64,000 nt of DNA from CAYMPH01 sp964529415 (lineage in GTDB: Bacteria; Spirochaetota; UBA4802; UBA5550), in NCBI GenBank assembly GCA_964529415.1, contig CAZGWD010000011.1, positions 1-64,000 of the forward strand, given 5' to 3'. The notes under the pieces are model-generated. The model did no database searches. It was not told where the DNA came from and saw only the letters and a list, made by a program, of their open reading frames with translations. Below, piece by piece: positions 26,699 to 36,053 of the stretch (its first letter is position 1; each line of letters opens with the position of its first letter). A program made the position numbers and the translations under genes.

Positions 26699-28096
26699 AT
26701 GAAAATTCACTTGATTGGCGTTTGCGGAATAGCTATGGGAACTCTTGCCCAGATGTTCTCCCATAAAGGCCATACTGTTTCCGGATCAGATTCAGGGATT
26801 TACCCTCCAATGAACGATATTTTAATGAAATCAAATATTTCTCTGTTTGATGGATATAATGATGCTAATATTTCCGGATCTGAACTTGTTGTGATAGGAA
26901 ATGCTGTGAGCAGGGGTAACCCTGAAGCTGAATTTGTTCTGAACCATAAAATTCCATATATGTCTATGGCCGGGGCTCTAAGGGAATTTTTTCTCAAGGA
27001 TAAAGAGGTGATTGCTGTTGCAGGCACGCACGGTAAAACAACAACAACTGCGCTGCTTGCTCATATACTGAATATTGCAGGTGAAAATCCATCTTTTTTT
27101 ATCGGAGGTGTTGCAAAGAATTTTTATTCAAGCTGGGGAATCGGAAATGGCAGATATTTTGTAATAGAAGCTGATGAGTACGATTCTGCATTTTTTGAGA
27201 AAACTCCAAAATTTATTTATTACAAGCCGGATCATCTTATCATGACTTCCCTTGAGTTTGACCATGCTGATATTTATAATAATGTAGAGGAAATAGAACT
27301 GTGGTTTAAACGGCTTGTAAATATTATTCCATCGGATGGTAATATTATAAGATGTTCTTCGTACGATAGATTGAACGCTGTATGCAGGAATTCACTTTCC
27401 AGAAATTATACCTACGGAAACGGATCTTCTGATTTTCATTTTGCAGAGCCGTCTTATAAAGGGGAATTCTCGAATCTGACTTTTATTTCACCGGACGGGG
27501 AAATGAGTCTGAAAACTGAACTTTTCGGCGGGTTCAATTTTCAGAATATTGCAGCAGCAGTTTCAATGGCTCTTAATATCGGGATTGATAAAAAAAAGAT
27601 AATTGATGCTGTTAAATCTTTCAAAGGAGTTCTCAGAAGACAGGAACTTATATATACAAAAAAAAATATCAGGATATATGAAGATTTCGCTCATCATCCA
27701 ACTGCTGTTAAAGGTGTTGTTGCTGCATTCAGAAAAAGATTTCCTCGAAGCAGGCTCATTGCTGTTTTTGAGCCGAGATCTGCAACGAGCAGAAGAAATG
27801 TTTTTCAGCATGAATTTCCGGATGCATTTTCCGGTGCTGACAGAGTTATGATAAAGTCTCCTTTTGAAAAGGGGAACATCAGAAATGATGAAAAATTCAA
27901 CGCAAGCCAGGCTGTTGATGATATGAAAAGATCCGGCATTAACGCCGATCTTTTTAAAACTTCCGATGAAATTATAACGCAGATTTTAAAAGAAATAGAC
28001 TTCGATTCTGAAATAGTAATACTTGTAATGTCAAACGGCAGTTTTGACGGAATATATAAAAATCTTAAAGATGAGATTGATGGAGTGATTATATGA
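26699..28096 (+). CDS. mpl: UDP-N-acetylmuramate:L-alanyl-gamma-D-glutamyl-meso-diaminopimelate ligase
   Basis: 465 residues, Mur-ligase fold. Joins the recycled tripeptide L-Ala-D-Glu-mDAP to UDP-MurNAc. Domain 1 begins HLIGVCGIAMGTLAQMF, and the ATP site is VIAVAGTHGKTTTTALLAHI. The ligase core has YFVIEADEYDSAFFEKTPKF and IRIYEDFAHHPTAVKGVVAA. The GICGxAMG start and the DEYDSAFF segment separate Mpl from MurC. It implies meso-DAP peptidoglycan. The stop overlaps the next start by 4 bp. Confidence 0.93.
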   Translation: MKIHLIGVCGIAMGTLAQMFSHKGHTVSGSDSGIYPPMNDILMKSNISLFDGYNDANISGSELVVIGNAVSRGNPEAEFVLNHKIPYMSMAGALREFFLKDKEVIAVAGTHGKTTTTALLAHILNIAGENPSFFIGGVAKNFYSSWGIGNGRYFVIEADEYDSAFFEKTPKFIYYKPDHLIMTSLEFDHADIYNNVEEIELWFKRLVNIIPSDGNIIRCSSYDRLNAVCRNSLSRNYTYGNGSSDFHFAEPSYKGEFSNLTFISPDGEMSLKTELFGGFNFQNIAAAVSMALNIGIDKKKIIDAVKSFKGVLRRQELIYTKKNIRIYEDFAHHPTAVKGVVAAFRKRFPRSRLIAVFEPRSATSRRNVFQHEFPDAFSGADRVMIKSPFEKGNIRNDEKFNASQAVDDMKRSGINADLFKTSDEIITQILKEIDFDSEIVILVMSNGSFDGIYKNLKDEIDGVII

Positions 28097-29412
28097 AAAA
28101 GTATTTACTGTTTTTAATGCTGATATCAATCGTAGTTTTTTCAGGAAAAATTTTCTCAGCTCAATCTGCAAATTATGCTTCTATAGAACTAAAAGGCCCT
28201 GTAAATCCGATTATGGCTGAATTTATTGTTGAGTCAATCAATGATGCCGTATCCCGTAAAATGAGTTTCATTGTTATTAAAATGGATACCGAGGGCGGCA
28301 TCATGGGGCCTATGAAAGATATTATCAAGGCTATTCTAAACAGCAGTATTCCTGTTGTGGTCTACACCTATCCCAAAGGAGCGCAGGCTGCTTCTGCCGG
28401 AGGTTTTATTATGATTTCTGCACATATAGCTGCAATGGCGCCAAGCACTGAAATCGGTGCAATGCATCCTGTGAGCTCCATGCTGGATTTTGTAACCAAA
28501 GACCGTGACGGCAGCCCTGCAGGTCCAATGGAAAAAAAGGTATTGAATGATACAGTAGCATTCGGCAGAAGTTTGGCCGAGGAAAGGAACAGGAATATCA
28601 ACTGGGTTGTTGATGCAGTTAAAAAGGCCAAGTCGAGCACAAGCTCTGAAGCTTTAAAAGAGGGGGTGATTGATATAGTCGCGGATGATATGAATGACCT
28701 GCTGAAAAAAATAAATAACAGAACTGTGATTGTAAATAAAAGCAGTATAATTATAAATACTGAAAATATTGTTCCGCACGAATACACAATGGACTGGAAG
28801 AGGAAATTTGTAAATTATCTTTCTGATGCAGAAGTTATATTCATTCTTTTTTTAATTGCTGCTGCCGGCATTGGAATTGAATTTAAAAGCCCCGGCCTTA
28901 TTGTTCCGGGAGTTATTGGAGGGATATCCCTGATATTATTTCTTCTTGGAATAAAGATGATTCCAATAAATATTATTGGCCTTTTTCTTCTTGTTCTTTC
29001 AATAGTATTATTTATACTTGAATTTAAAATTACAAGCTACGGCTTACTTGCTTTAGCTGGAATTATATCTTTTATTGCAGGAGCGGCTATCATGTTTGAT
29101 TCACCTTTGCCGGGCGGACATATTCCATTGCAGACTATTCTCGGGTCTGCCCTGGCATTATTCGGTATTATGTTTTTTCTTATAAAAGCAGTTATGAAAG
29201 CTGTAAAGGGAAAAGTTACAACAGGAGTGGAAGGTCTTGTTGGTGAAAAAGGGACTGCGATGATTGATTTCAACGGTACTGGAAAAATTTTTGTTCACGG
29301 CGAGATTTGGAATGCAGTTTCCAGCGACGAAATAAAAAAAGATGATCAGCTTGTTGTAGAAAAAGTTAATGGAATGGAACTTACAGTCAGTTTAATTAAA
29401 AATAAAATTTAA
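28093..29412 (+). CDS. NfeD family membrane-bound serine protease (long form)
   Basis: 439 residues. Signal peptide 1-22, ClpP-like protease domain ~28-220, four to five helices ~250-365, and a C-terminal OB (NfeDC) domain ~375-439. The Ser nucleophile is in GAQAASAGGFIMISA; the likely catalytic Lys is in PMEKKVLNDTVAFGRSLAE. This matches the PH1510-type protease that cleaves a stomatin partner. The partner slipin gene follows at 29431. GGAGTG precedes the ATG. Confidence 0.93.
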   Translation: MKKYLLFLMLISIVVFSGKIFSAQSANYASIELKGPVNPIMAEFIVESINDAVSRKMSFIVIKMDTEGGIMGPMKDIIKAILNSSIPVVVYTYPKGAQAASAGGFIMISAHIAAMAPSTEIGAMHPVSSMLDFVTKDRDGSPAGPMEKKVLNDTVAFGRSLAEERNRNINWVVDAVKKAKSSTSSEALKEGVIDIVADDMNDLLKKINNRTVIVNKSSIIINTENIVPHEYTMDWKRKFVNYLSDAEVIFILFLIAAAGIGIEFKSPGLIVPGVIGGISLILFLLGIKMIPINIIGLFLLVLSIVLFILEFKITSYGLLALAGIISFIAGAAIMFDSPLPGGHIPLQTILGSALALFGIMFFLIKAVMKAVKGKVTTGVEGLVGEKGTAMIDFNGTGKIFVHGEIWNAVSSDEIKKDDQLVVEKVNGMELTVSLIKNKI

Positions 29413-29430
29413 ATTTAAAGGAGAAAAATT

Positions 29431-30186
29431 ATGGATTTTTTCGGATTTGGATTGATTCCAACAGCATTAATTATCGGAGTCGCGTTTTTAGTGTCATCAA
29501 TTAAAATTATTAAAGAATATGATAGGGCAGTTGTTTTCAGACTCGGCAGGCTATTATCAGCATCAAAAGGGCCTGGAATTATTATTGTTATACCTCTGAT
29601 TGATAAATGGGTTAAGATCGGATTGAGGCTTGTGGCAATGGATGTGCCTCCTCAGGATATTATTACTAGAGATAATGTGTCTGTTAAGGTTAATGCAGTT
29701 ATTTATTTCAGAGTGGTGGATCCCAATAAAGCTGTTACAGAAGTTGAGGATTTTATGTATGCAACATCACAGCTTTCCCAGACAACTTTAAGAAGCATTC
29801 TCGGCATGGTTGATCTTGATCATCTTTTGTCTGAAAGAGAAAAAATAAATGATGAATTGCAGATCGTACTCGACAAACAGACCGGCCCATGGGGCATAAA
29901 AGTATCAGCTGTAGAGATTAAACATGTGGACCTTCCGGAAAACATGCAAAGAGCAATGGCAAAACAGGCTGAAGCGGAAAGAGAGAGAAGGGCTAAAATA
30001 ATCGGTGCTGAAGGTGAAGCCCAGGCTGCTGAAAAAATGGTTGAAGCTGCTGCTCTTATGGAAAAGCATCCAATTTCTCTTCAGTTGAGATATCTGCAGA
30101 CTCTAAGAGAGATTGCTGCTGAAAATAACTCAACAACTCTTTTTCCAATACCTATTGATATAATGGAAATTTTCAAGAAAAAATAA
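29431..30186 (+). CDS. slipin (stomatin/SPFH family) membrane protein
   Basis: 251 residues. One N-terminal helix (about 4-24) and an SPFH domain starting IKEYDRAVVFRLGRLLSASK, with the stomatin block IITRDNVSVKVNAVIYFRV and a coiled-coil AMAKQAEAERERRAKIIGAE. The C-terminal end LFPIPIDIMEIF is standard for slipins. It scaffolds membrane microdomains and pairs with the NfeD protease in the same operon. AAAGGAG lies 6 bp before the ATG. Confidence 0.95.
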   Translation: MDFFGFGLIPTALIIGVAFLVSSIKIIKEYDRAVVFRLGRLLSASKGPGIIIVIPLIDKWVKIGLRLVAMDVPPQDIITRDNVSVKVNAVIYFRVVDPNKAVTEVEDFMYATSQLSQTTLRSILGMVDLDHLLSEREKINDELQIVLDKQTGPWGIKVSAVEIKHVDLPENMQRAMAKQAEAERERRAKIIGAEGEAQAAEKMVEAAALMEKHPISLQLRYLQTLREIAAENNSTTLFPIPIDIMEIFKKK

Positions 30187-30306
30187 AAAAAAATTTATTA
30201 AAGTTTTTAGCAGATAATACCGAAATATAATCAACAAGTATCTATATGGTAATTCCCTCCCGATTTACCTTACTGTATACTTGGCACTGCTGTTTTAAAA
30301 AAGAAG

Positions 30307-30338
30307 GCAGGATAGCCGCCCAGCTATCCTGCTTTTTT
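30307..30338 (+). terminator. intrinsic terminator of the mpl-NfeD-slipin unit
   Basis: GCAGGATAGC (30307-30316), loop CGCCCA, GCTATCCTGC (30323-30332), then TTTTTT. A perfect 10-bp stem with a U-tract. Confidence 0.92.
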
Positions 30339-30410
30339 CTTTTTAAATACGTTAATTTCAGTGCAGAAAAAACTGTTATTGCGGTTAATGATTTGATTAA
30401 AACAAATCCT

Positions 30411-30490
30411 GTGAGATTCGCTCGAGGGTGCAAGACCGGCATTCCGCGAAGTTTATCCCGGCTTTATGCCGGGACTCCTGCCTGAATGAC
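30411..30490. repeat. REP-like dispersed repeat, copy 1
   Basis: Begins near CTCGAGGGTGCAAGACC and ends with a perfect hairpin TCCCGGC-TTTAT-GCCGGGA (30456-30474) and GAATGACA. It is richer in G+C than its surroundings. GAGGGTGCA plus a nearby CGCGAA is shared with the element at 35986-36035. Confidence 0.6.
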
Positions 30491-30525
30491 AAAGAACTAA
30501 TTCAATTGTAATCTGCTATAAGGAA

Positions 30526-30915
30526 TTACGGCAGAATATCCAGTATCGCAGGTTTGAAGCTTTCAAGATCGGCTGTTATCCGGCCTAAATTTCCTGAATC
30601 TTTAACTGTAAACATAACAATGTAATCCATTCCTTCATGTGCATTCAGAAAATCATTTTTCAGTTTTTTCTGAAGTTCTTTTGATGAAAAATCGAATTCA
30701 ATATCAATGTTTTTCGGATCATAGAAAATTATTTTTTCAAAAATATAATCAATATTTTTTAGTTTCAATTTCATGCTTATGGTTTTATTTTTATATGCAG
30801 TAATATCTGTAATTATTTCTTTAAATAAAACAGGTTTTGCGTTTTCTGCTCCAGCTGAAATTGATACAGCAATAATAACAAGGCAAAGTATAATGAATTT
30901 TATATAATAACGCAT
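30526..30915 (-). CDS. secreted/periplasmic hypothetical protein
   Basis: 129 residues from ATG 30915, with AGAGG 8 bp upstream; a frame extension to 30963 runs through the promoter and is rejected. Residues 1-22 are a signal peptide (FIILCLVIIAVSISAGAENA). The mature part is mixed alpha/beta with KMKLKLKNIDYIFEKIIFYD-like charged strands and no recognised domain. Single-gene unit. Confidence 0.78.
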   Translation of the reverse strand: MRYYIKFIILCLVIIAVSISAGAENAKPVLFKEIITDITAYKNKTISMKLKLKNIDYIFEKIIFYDPKNIDIEFDFSSKELQKKLKNDFLNAHEGMDYIVMFTVKDSGNLGRITADLESFKPAILDILP

Positions 30916-30934
30916 TTTTAAAACCTCTTGAATT

Positions 30935-30963
30935 ATTATATTTAAAACTGAACATAACATCAA
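30935..30963 (-). promoter_or_regulatory. sigma70-type promoter for the secreted protein gene
   Basis: On the minus strand TTGATG (30963-30958) and TATAAT (30940-30935) are 17 bp apart, about 20 bp before the start codon. Confidence 0.65.
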
Positions 30964-31077
30964 GCTAATTTTTATTAAATTTTAAATTGTAATTCTGAAA
31001 ATATAGATTTATTGACAATAATAATGGTGTAAGATAAATATACTCGATTAAATCAAATTTCTGAATCCGGATATATA

Positions 31078-33279
31078 ATGAAAATTGACATATTAACTCT
31101 TTTAATAATGCTGAGTATTGCATATATTCTTCAGATTGCAGCAGTTTTTCTTCAGTATAAAATAAATAAAACCTACAAGGGGCTTGGATTCTGGACTCTT
31201 GGTTTTTTATTTTTTGCTTTGGGATTTGCAACAGCCCCTTTAAGAAGTATCGCAGCTTTGGAAAATACTGTAGTTATTCAATCTAATGCATTTCTTGTTA
31301 TTGGACTTATGTTTATATACGCAGGATTAATGCGTTTTTTTGAAAAAAAGGAAAAGCTGTATTTTCTTGTTTGTATTCTTGCATTTTATGTTTTATTCAT
31401 GTGGTATTTTCTTTTAATAAATAATAATCTGGCCATTCGTATCATATTTACGTCTCTTGTTCTTGCACTTCTTCTTTTTATGTCATCATACGCGCTTTTT
31501 TTTCATAAAACAAAATCAGTAAAAGCATCTGCTGTTTTTAATCTTGCGATTCTGTTTATGTTCGGATGCTTTTTTATTTTTAGGGCAGTTGTAACTTATT
31601 TTACAAATGATGTCGGCGGTTATTTTTCTTCTTCTTTTATTCAGGTCTCTGTATTTATGGCAGCATTTGTTGAAGGAATTCTCATAACTTTTGGCCTTAT
31701 TATCATGGTTAACCAGCGGCTCAATGCTGAAATGAAAAATGCCAAAGATCAGAAGGAACTGATTTTTAATACAAGTCCTGATGGAGCACTTGTAACAACA
31801 TTGGATAATGGAGTTATTATTGACAGCAATGAAGCATTTTCACGGATTACAGGGTTTTCATATGAAGACACTATCGGAAAATCTGTAACTGAAATAAATT
31901 TATGGAAGAATCCTGACCATCGGCGGAAAATTATCAGTGTATTAAAAGATGACGGTTTTTGTGAAAATATTGAAGTTGATCTTATTAGAAAAGACGGAAA
32001 ACATATAGTAGGGATGTTCTCTGCAAGAAAGGTTGTCCTTGATAAGACAATGTGTGTTTTAAGTGTTACGCGCGATATTACTGATCGTAAAAAAGAACAG
32101 CATGAAAAAGAGATACTTGAAGCCCAGAACCGTCAGCTTCAGAAAGCAGAAAGTCTCGGATTGATGGCAGGAGCCATTGCGCATCATTTTAACAATCAGC
32201 TCCAGTCTGTAATGGGAAATCTTGAACTTGCCGCTGATGGTCTTTCAAGCAAAAAAGAATCAATTGAAAACCTTGATGATGCATTGCAGTCTGCTCGAAA
32301 AGCGGCTGATGTAAGCAAGATGATGCTATCCTATCTTGGTCAGGTTCATTCGAAATACGAACCTCTCAATCTTTCAGATATCTGCAGAAATTATCTGCCT
32401 TTACTCGAGGCATCAAAATCAAAAGAAATCGGTCTTGTTACGGATTTTGAAAATCCGGGACCGGTTATCAGCTCAAATCCCAATCAGATTCAGCAGATAA
32501 TTACAAATATAATAAATAATTCCATCGAAGCCGGAAGTCTGGGAAATGAATCAATACGAATGACAGTTAAAACTGTATTGTCTTCTGAAATTTCACCAAT
32601 AAACCGTTTTCCGATAGAATGGCTGCCGGATGAAAAAAAATATGCATGCATTGAAGTTGCTGACTCGGGAAGCGGCATTGATGAAAAAGACATTGAGAGG
32701 ATATTTGATCCGTTTTTTTCAAAAAAGTTCGCAGGCAGAGGCCTTGGTCTTTCTGTGGTTCTTGGAATAATCAGAACCCATAATGGCGCAGTTACTGTTG
32801 AAAGCGCAAGCGGAAGCGGAACTGTTTTGCGCATTTTTTTTCCTGTAGCTGCTGCAGATGCCATATCAGCTACAGTACATGATTTTGTAAAAGGGGAAAA
32901 TAAAATATCCGGCACAATTCTTATTGTAGATGACGAACCGGGTATTATTAAAATTGCATCTGCATCTGTCAAACGTTCAGGTTTTTCAGTTCTATCTGCA
33001 CATGATGGCATTGAAGCAGTTGAGACTTTTAAAAAAAACCATGAATCAATTGTGTGTGTTCTTCTTGATTTGAACATGCCGCGCATGAATGGCTGGGATG
33101 CACTGGCAGCAATGAGGCAGATAAATCACAGAATACCTGTTATTCTTTCCAGCGGATATGATGAATCTCATGCAATGGCAGGCAAACATAATGAACTGCC
33201 TCAGGCGTTTTTAAGCAAGCCGTATGATTTAAAGTCGCTTAATGAATTGATCCAAAAAGTTCTTAAACAGAAAAAATAA
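31078..33279 (+). CDS. hybrid sensor histidine kinase with 7-helix input, PAS and receiver domains
   Basis: 733 residues. Residues 1-215 carry seven membrane helices. A PAS domain follows at ~225-340 (LIFNTSPDGALVTTLDNGV, FSRITGFSYEDTIGKSVTE). The H-box is LGLMAGAIAHHFNNQLQSVM. The ATPase domain has NQIQQIITNIINNSIEA (N-box), VADSGSGID (G1) and FAGRGLGLSVVLGII (G2). The receiver domain ~615-733 has LIVDDEP, VLLDLNMPRMNGWDA (phosphoacceptor Asp) and LSKPYDLKSL. No output regulator is adjacent. A TTGACA at 31012 with a weak -10 near 31035 may drive it. Confidence 0.93.
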   Translation: MKIDILTLLIMLSIAYILQIAAVFLQYKINKTYKGLGFWTLGFLFFALGFATAPLRSIAALENTVVIQSNAFLVIGLMFIYAGLMRFFEKKEKLYFLVCILAFYVLFMWYFLLINNNLAIRIIFTSLVLALLLFMSSYALFFHKTKSVKASAVFNLAILFMFGCFFIFRAVVTYFTNDVGGYFSSSFIQVSVFMAAFVEGILITFGLIIMVNQRLNAEMKNAKDQKELIFNTSPDGALVTTLDNGVIIDSNEAFSRITGFSYEDTIGKSVTEINLWKNPDHRRKIISVLKDDGFCENIEVDLIRKDGKHIVGMFSARKVVLDKTMCVLSVTRDITDRKKEQHEKEILEAQNRQLQKAESLGLMAGAIAHHFNNQLQSVMGNLELAADGLSSKKESIENLDDALQSARKAADVSKMMLSYLGQVHSKYEPLNLSDICRNYLPLLEASKSKEIGLVTDFENPGPVISSNPNQIQQIITNIINNSIEAGSLGNESIRMTVKTVLSSEISPINRFPIEWLPDEKKYACIEVADSGSGIDEKDIERIFDPFFSKKFAGRGLGLSVVLGIIRTHNGAVTVESASGSGTVLRIFFPVAAADAISATVHDFVKGENKISGTILIVDDEPGIIKIASASVKRSGFSVLSAHDGIEAVETFKKNHESIVCVLLDLNMPRMNGWDALAAMRQINHRIPVILSSGYDESHAMAGKHNELPQAFLSKPYDLKSLNELIQKVLKQKK

Positions 33280-33300
33280 TTTTCATGGAAGATAAAAAAA

Positions 33301-34071
33301 ATGAGCGACTGGAATCCTGAACTGTATTTAAAATTTAAAAATGAAAGAACTGCTCCTTCAATAGATTTACTATCAAAAATAAAAATTGATAATCCCGGAA
33401 GTATAATTGATCTGGGATGCGGCCCCGGTAACAGTACGCAGATTCTTCACAAAAAATGGCCTGATTCGAAACTCCTCGGTATTGATAGTTCTGTTGAAAT
33501 GATAAAAAAGGCAAAAGAGGATTTCCCTGACCAGAATTGGCTTGCAGCTGATATTTCAGAAATCAAATCAGAGGAATTTTATGACCTGGTGTTTTCAAAC
33601 GCTACTCTGCAATGGATACCCAATCATGAAAAACTGATCCCGGGGCTTCTAAAACTTGTGAATAAAAATGGCGCGCTTGCAGTGCAGGTTCCTGCTAATA
33701 ATGAATCTCCGCTTCATAAGGCACTCTACCGGGTTTCCGGTGAAAAAAAATGGAAACGATATACAAAAGTATGTGAAAAGCTGCTGAATTATCAGAGCTC
33801 GGATTATTATTATAATATTCTTAATCCTCTTGTTTCTGATTTAGATATTTGGGAAACAACTTATTTTCATGAACTTCATTCCCACCAGGGATTGATTGAC
33901 TGGTATAAAAGCACAGGCATGAGGCCGTTTCTTGAAAGCCTGCCGGATGATGAAAAAAGGGCAGAATTTGAAAATGAAGTTCTTGAGCAATGCTGGGATA
34001 ATTACAAGATACAGAAAAACGGAAAAATTCTTTACCCTTTTAAAAGAATATTTTTTATTGCCTATAATTGA
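33301..34071 (+). CDS. tam: trans-aconitate 2-methyltransferase
   Basis: 256 residues, the standard Tam length. Begins MSDWNPELYLKFKNERTAPS, the Tam signature. SAM site: IIDLGCGPGNSTQIL, with GIDSSVEMI and NATLQWIPNH following. The C-terminal part has WYKSTGMRPFLESLPDDE. It uses SAM to methylate trans-aconitate, removing an inhibitor of aconitase. It lies 21 bp after the kinase gene and 30 bp before ilvD. Confidence 0.92.
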   Translation: MSDWNPELYLKFKNERTAPSIDLLSKIKIDNPGSIIDLGCGPGNSTQILHKKWPDSKLLGIDSSVEMIKKAKEDFPDQNWLAADISEIKSEEFYDLVFSNATLQWIPNHEKLIPGLLKLVNKNGALAVQVPANNESPLHKALYRVSGEKKWKRYTKVCEKLLNYQSSDYYYNILNPLVSDLDIWETTYFHELHSHQGLIDWYKSTGMRPFLESLPDDEKRAEFENEVLEQCWDNYKIQKNGKILYPFKRIFFIAYN

Positions 34072-34101
34072 AATATGGAATTTTGAAATCAGGAGTATGA
34101 T

Positions 34102-35943
34102 ATGAAAATAGAATTAAGAAGTTCAGTAAGCGTAACCGGAAGAAAAATGGCCGGAGCAAGGTCGCTCTGGAGAGCAAACGGCATGAAGGAGGAGCAGTTC
34201 GGCAAGCCGATTATTGCAGTAGTGAATTCATTCACGCAGTTTGTTCCCGGCCACGTCCATCTTCATGATATAGGACAGATGGTAAAGGGAATTATTGAAA
34301 AAGAGGGATGTTTCGCTGCAGAATTCAACACAATAGCAATTGATGACGGTATAGCAATGGGACATGAAGGCATGCTTTACTCCCTGCCTTCAAGGGATCT
34401 GATTGCGGACAGCGTTGAATACATGTGCAATGCTCACAGGGTTGACGCAATGATCTGCATCTCCAACTGTGATAAAATAACTCCGGGAATGCTTATGGCT
34501 GCTATGAGGCTTAACATACCATCGGTCTTTGTTTCTGGCGGGCCAATGGAAGCAGGCATTATTAAAGATAAAAAATATGACCTGATAGATGCAATGGTTA
34601 TGAGCGCGGATTCTTCAGTATCAGATGGAGATATAGATGAAATTGAAAGATCAGCATGTCCGACCTGCGGTTCATGCTCTGGAATGTTTACAGCCAATTC
34701 CATGAACTGTCTCACAGAAGCTCTGGGACTTGCTTTGCCGGGAAACGGAACAATTGTTGCTACTCATAAAAACAGGCTCGCTCTTTTTGAAAAGGCGGCA
34801 AAGAGATTAGTTGAGATTACAAAAAAATACTATGAATCTGGAGATGATTCCTGCCTTCCTAAATCTATTGCATCAAGAAAAGCATTTTTAAACTCAATGT
34901 CACTTGATATTGCAATGGGAGGTTCAACTAATACAGTTCTTCACCTGCTTGCAATTGCCCACGAGGCCGGGGTTGATTTTAAAATGAAAGATATTGATGA
35001 GCTCTCAAGAAAAATTCCCAATCTGTGCAAAGTCGCTCCGAGTTCACATTATCATCTTGAAGATGTAAACAGGGCAGGCGGAATCCTTTCAATTATGGCA
35101 GAACTCGACCGCGGCTCATTAATCGATTCATCTGCATTGAGAGTTGACGGTCTTACGCTGAAAGAAGCATTTAATAAGTATGATATTATGAATAAAACAG
35201 TTTCCCCTGATGCGCTTGAAGTATATGGAAGCGCTCCTGCACATGCCGGACGAAATCTGATCCTCGGATCACAGAATACTAAATTTTCTGATCTTGATAA
35301 AGACCGCATAAACGGCTGTGTTCGCGATATAGCCCACTGCTATAGCCCTGACGGAGGACTTGCGGTATTATTCGGAAATTTTGCCCAGAAGGGAAGCATA
35401 GTTAAAACTGCAGGTGTAGACCCTTCCATATTTAAATTCAAAGGCAATGCTAAGGTTTATAATTCACAGGAGGAATCTGTTGAGGCCATCATCAGCGGGA
35501 AAGTTAAAAGCGGTGATGTTGTTGTTATCAGATATGAAGGCCCCAAAGGCGGACCAGGAATGCAGGAAATGCTTTATCCGACATCATATCTCAAGTCCAT
35601 GAAGCTCGGCAAGGAATGCGCTTTGATTACTGACGGCAGATTTTCAGGCGGTACTGCAGGACTTTCTATTGGACACGTTTCACCTGAAGCTGCTGGAGGC
35701 GGAAATATAGCTCTGATTAAAGACGGGGATGTTATAGAAATCAATATACCTGAAAGAAAAATAAATCTGCTGATCAGCGATGAAGAGCTTGAAGCAAGAA
35801 AGAAAACGGAGCTTGCCAGGGGCAGAAAAGCATATAAGCCTGAAGGAAGGAACAGAAAAATTTCCGATTCACTGAAAACCTACAGCCTGCTTGTTTCATC
35901 AGCAGACACAGGAGCCGTAAGGATTCTTCCGGAAGAAATATAA
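34102..35943 (+). CDS. ilvD: dihydroxy-acid dehydratase
   Basis: 613 residues. Dehydrates 2,3-dihydroxy-3-methyl(iso)valerate in the branched-chain amino acid pathway. Fe-S ligands: Cys of CISNCDKITPGMLMA and Cys of CPTCGSCSGMFTANSMNCL. Other marks are GHVHLHDIGQMVK and ITDGRFSGGTAGLSIGHVSPEA, with the catalytic Ser in the latter. Ribosome site CAGGAG. No other ilv or leu genes and no leader or attenuator are adjacent. Confidence 0.97.
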   Translation: MKIELRSSVSVTGRKMAGARSLWRANGMKEEQFGKPIIAVVNSFTQFVPGHVHLHDIGQMVKGIIEKEGCFAAEFNTIAIDDGIAMGHEGMLYSLPSRDLIADSVEYMCNAHRVDAMICISNCDKITPGMLMAAMRLNIPSVFVSGGPMEAGIIKDKKYDLIDAMVMSADSSVSDGDIDEIERSACPTCGSCSGMFTANSMNCLTEALGLALPGNGTIVATHKNRLALFEKAAKRLVEITKKYYESGDDSCLPKSIASRKAFLNSMSLDIAMGGSTNTVLHLLAIAHEAGVDFKMKDIDELSRKIPNLCKVAPSSHYHLEDVNRAGGILSIMAELDRGSLIDSSALRVDGLTLKEAFNKYDIMNKTVSPDALEVYGSAPAHAGRNLILGSQNTKFSDLDKDRINGCVRDIAHCYSPDGGLAVLFGNFAQKGSIVKTAGVDPSIFKFKGNAKVYNSQEESVEAIISGKVKSGDVVVIRYEGPKGGPGMQEMLYPTSYLKSMKLGKECALITDGRFSGGTAGLSIGHVSPEAAGGGNIALIKDGDVIEINIPERKINLLISDEELEARKKTELARGRKAYKPEGRNRKISDSLKTYSLLVSSADTGAVRILPEEI

Positions 35944-35985
35944 AAGTGAAGAATTTTATAATATCTGAATTTTGCTGTTTCATGC

Positions 35986-36035
35986 AATCTGTCATTCACC
36001 CGAGGGTGCAGGCCATCGCGAAAGCGGGAATTCAA
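35986..36035. repeat. REP-like dispersed repeat, copy 2
   Basis: CTGTCATTCACCCGAGGGTG, then CAGGCC and CGCGAAAGCGGGAATTC. It shares GAGGGTGCA with copy 1 at 30411-30490. It lies between ilvD and the lipoprotein gene, and a longer in-frame opening of the latter would translate it. Confidence 0.6.
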
Positions 36036-36053
36036 TCTTTTAAACGGGATTAT

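Larger units (their letters stand above)
30187..30525. other. 339-bp intergenic region with terminator and REP-like repeat
   Basis: Holds the terminator at 30307-30338 and a G+C-richer dispersed repeat at about 30411-30490. No supported gene; a small RNA ending at the terminator is possible but nothing identifies one. Confidence 0.6.

Noticed and set aside
35944..36053. Cobalamin riboswitch before the BtuF-like gene
   Set aside because: The interval is about 110 bp and mostly a dispersed repeat; no B12-box was seen.
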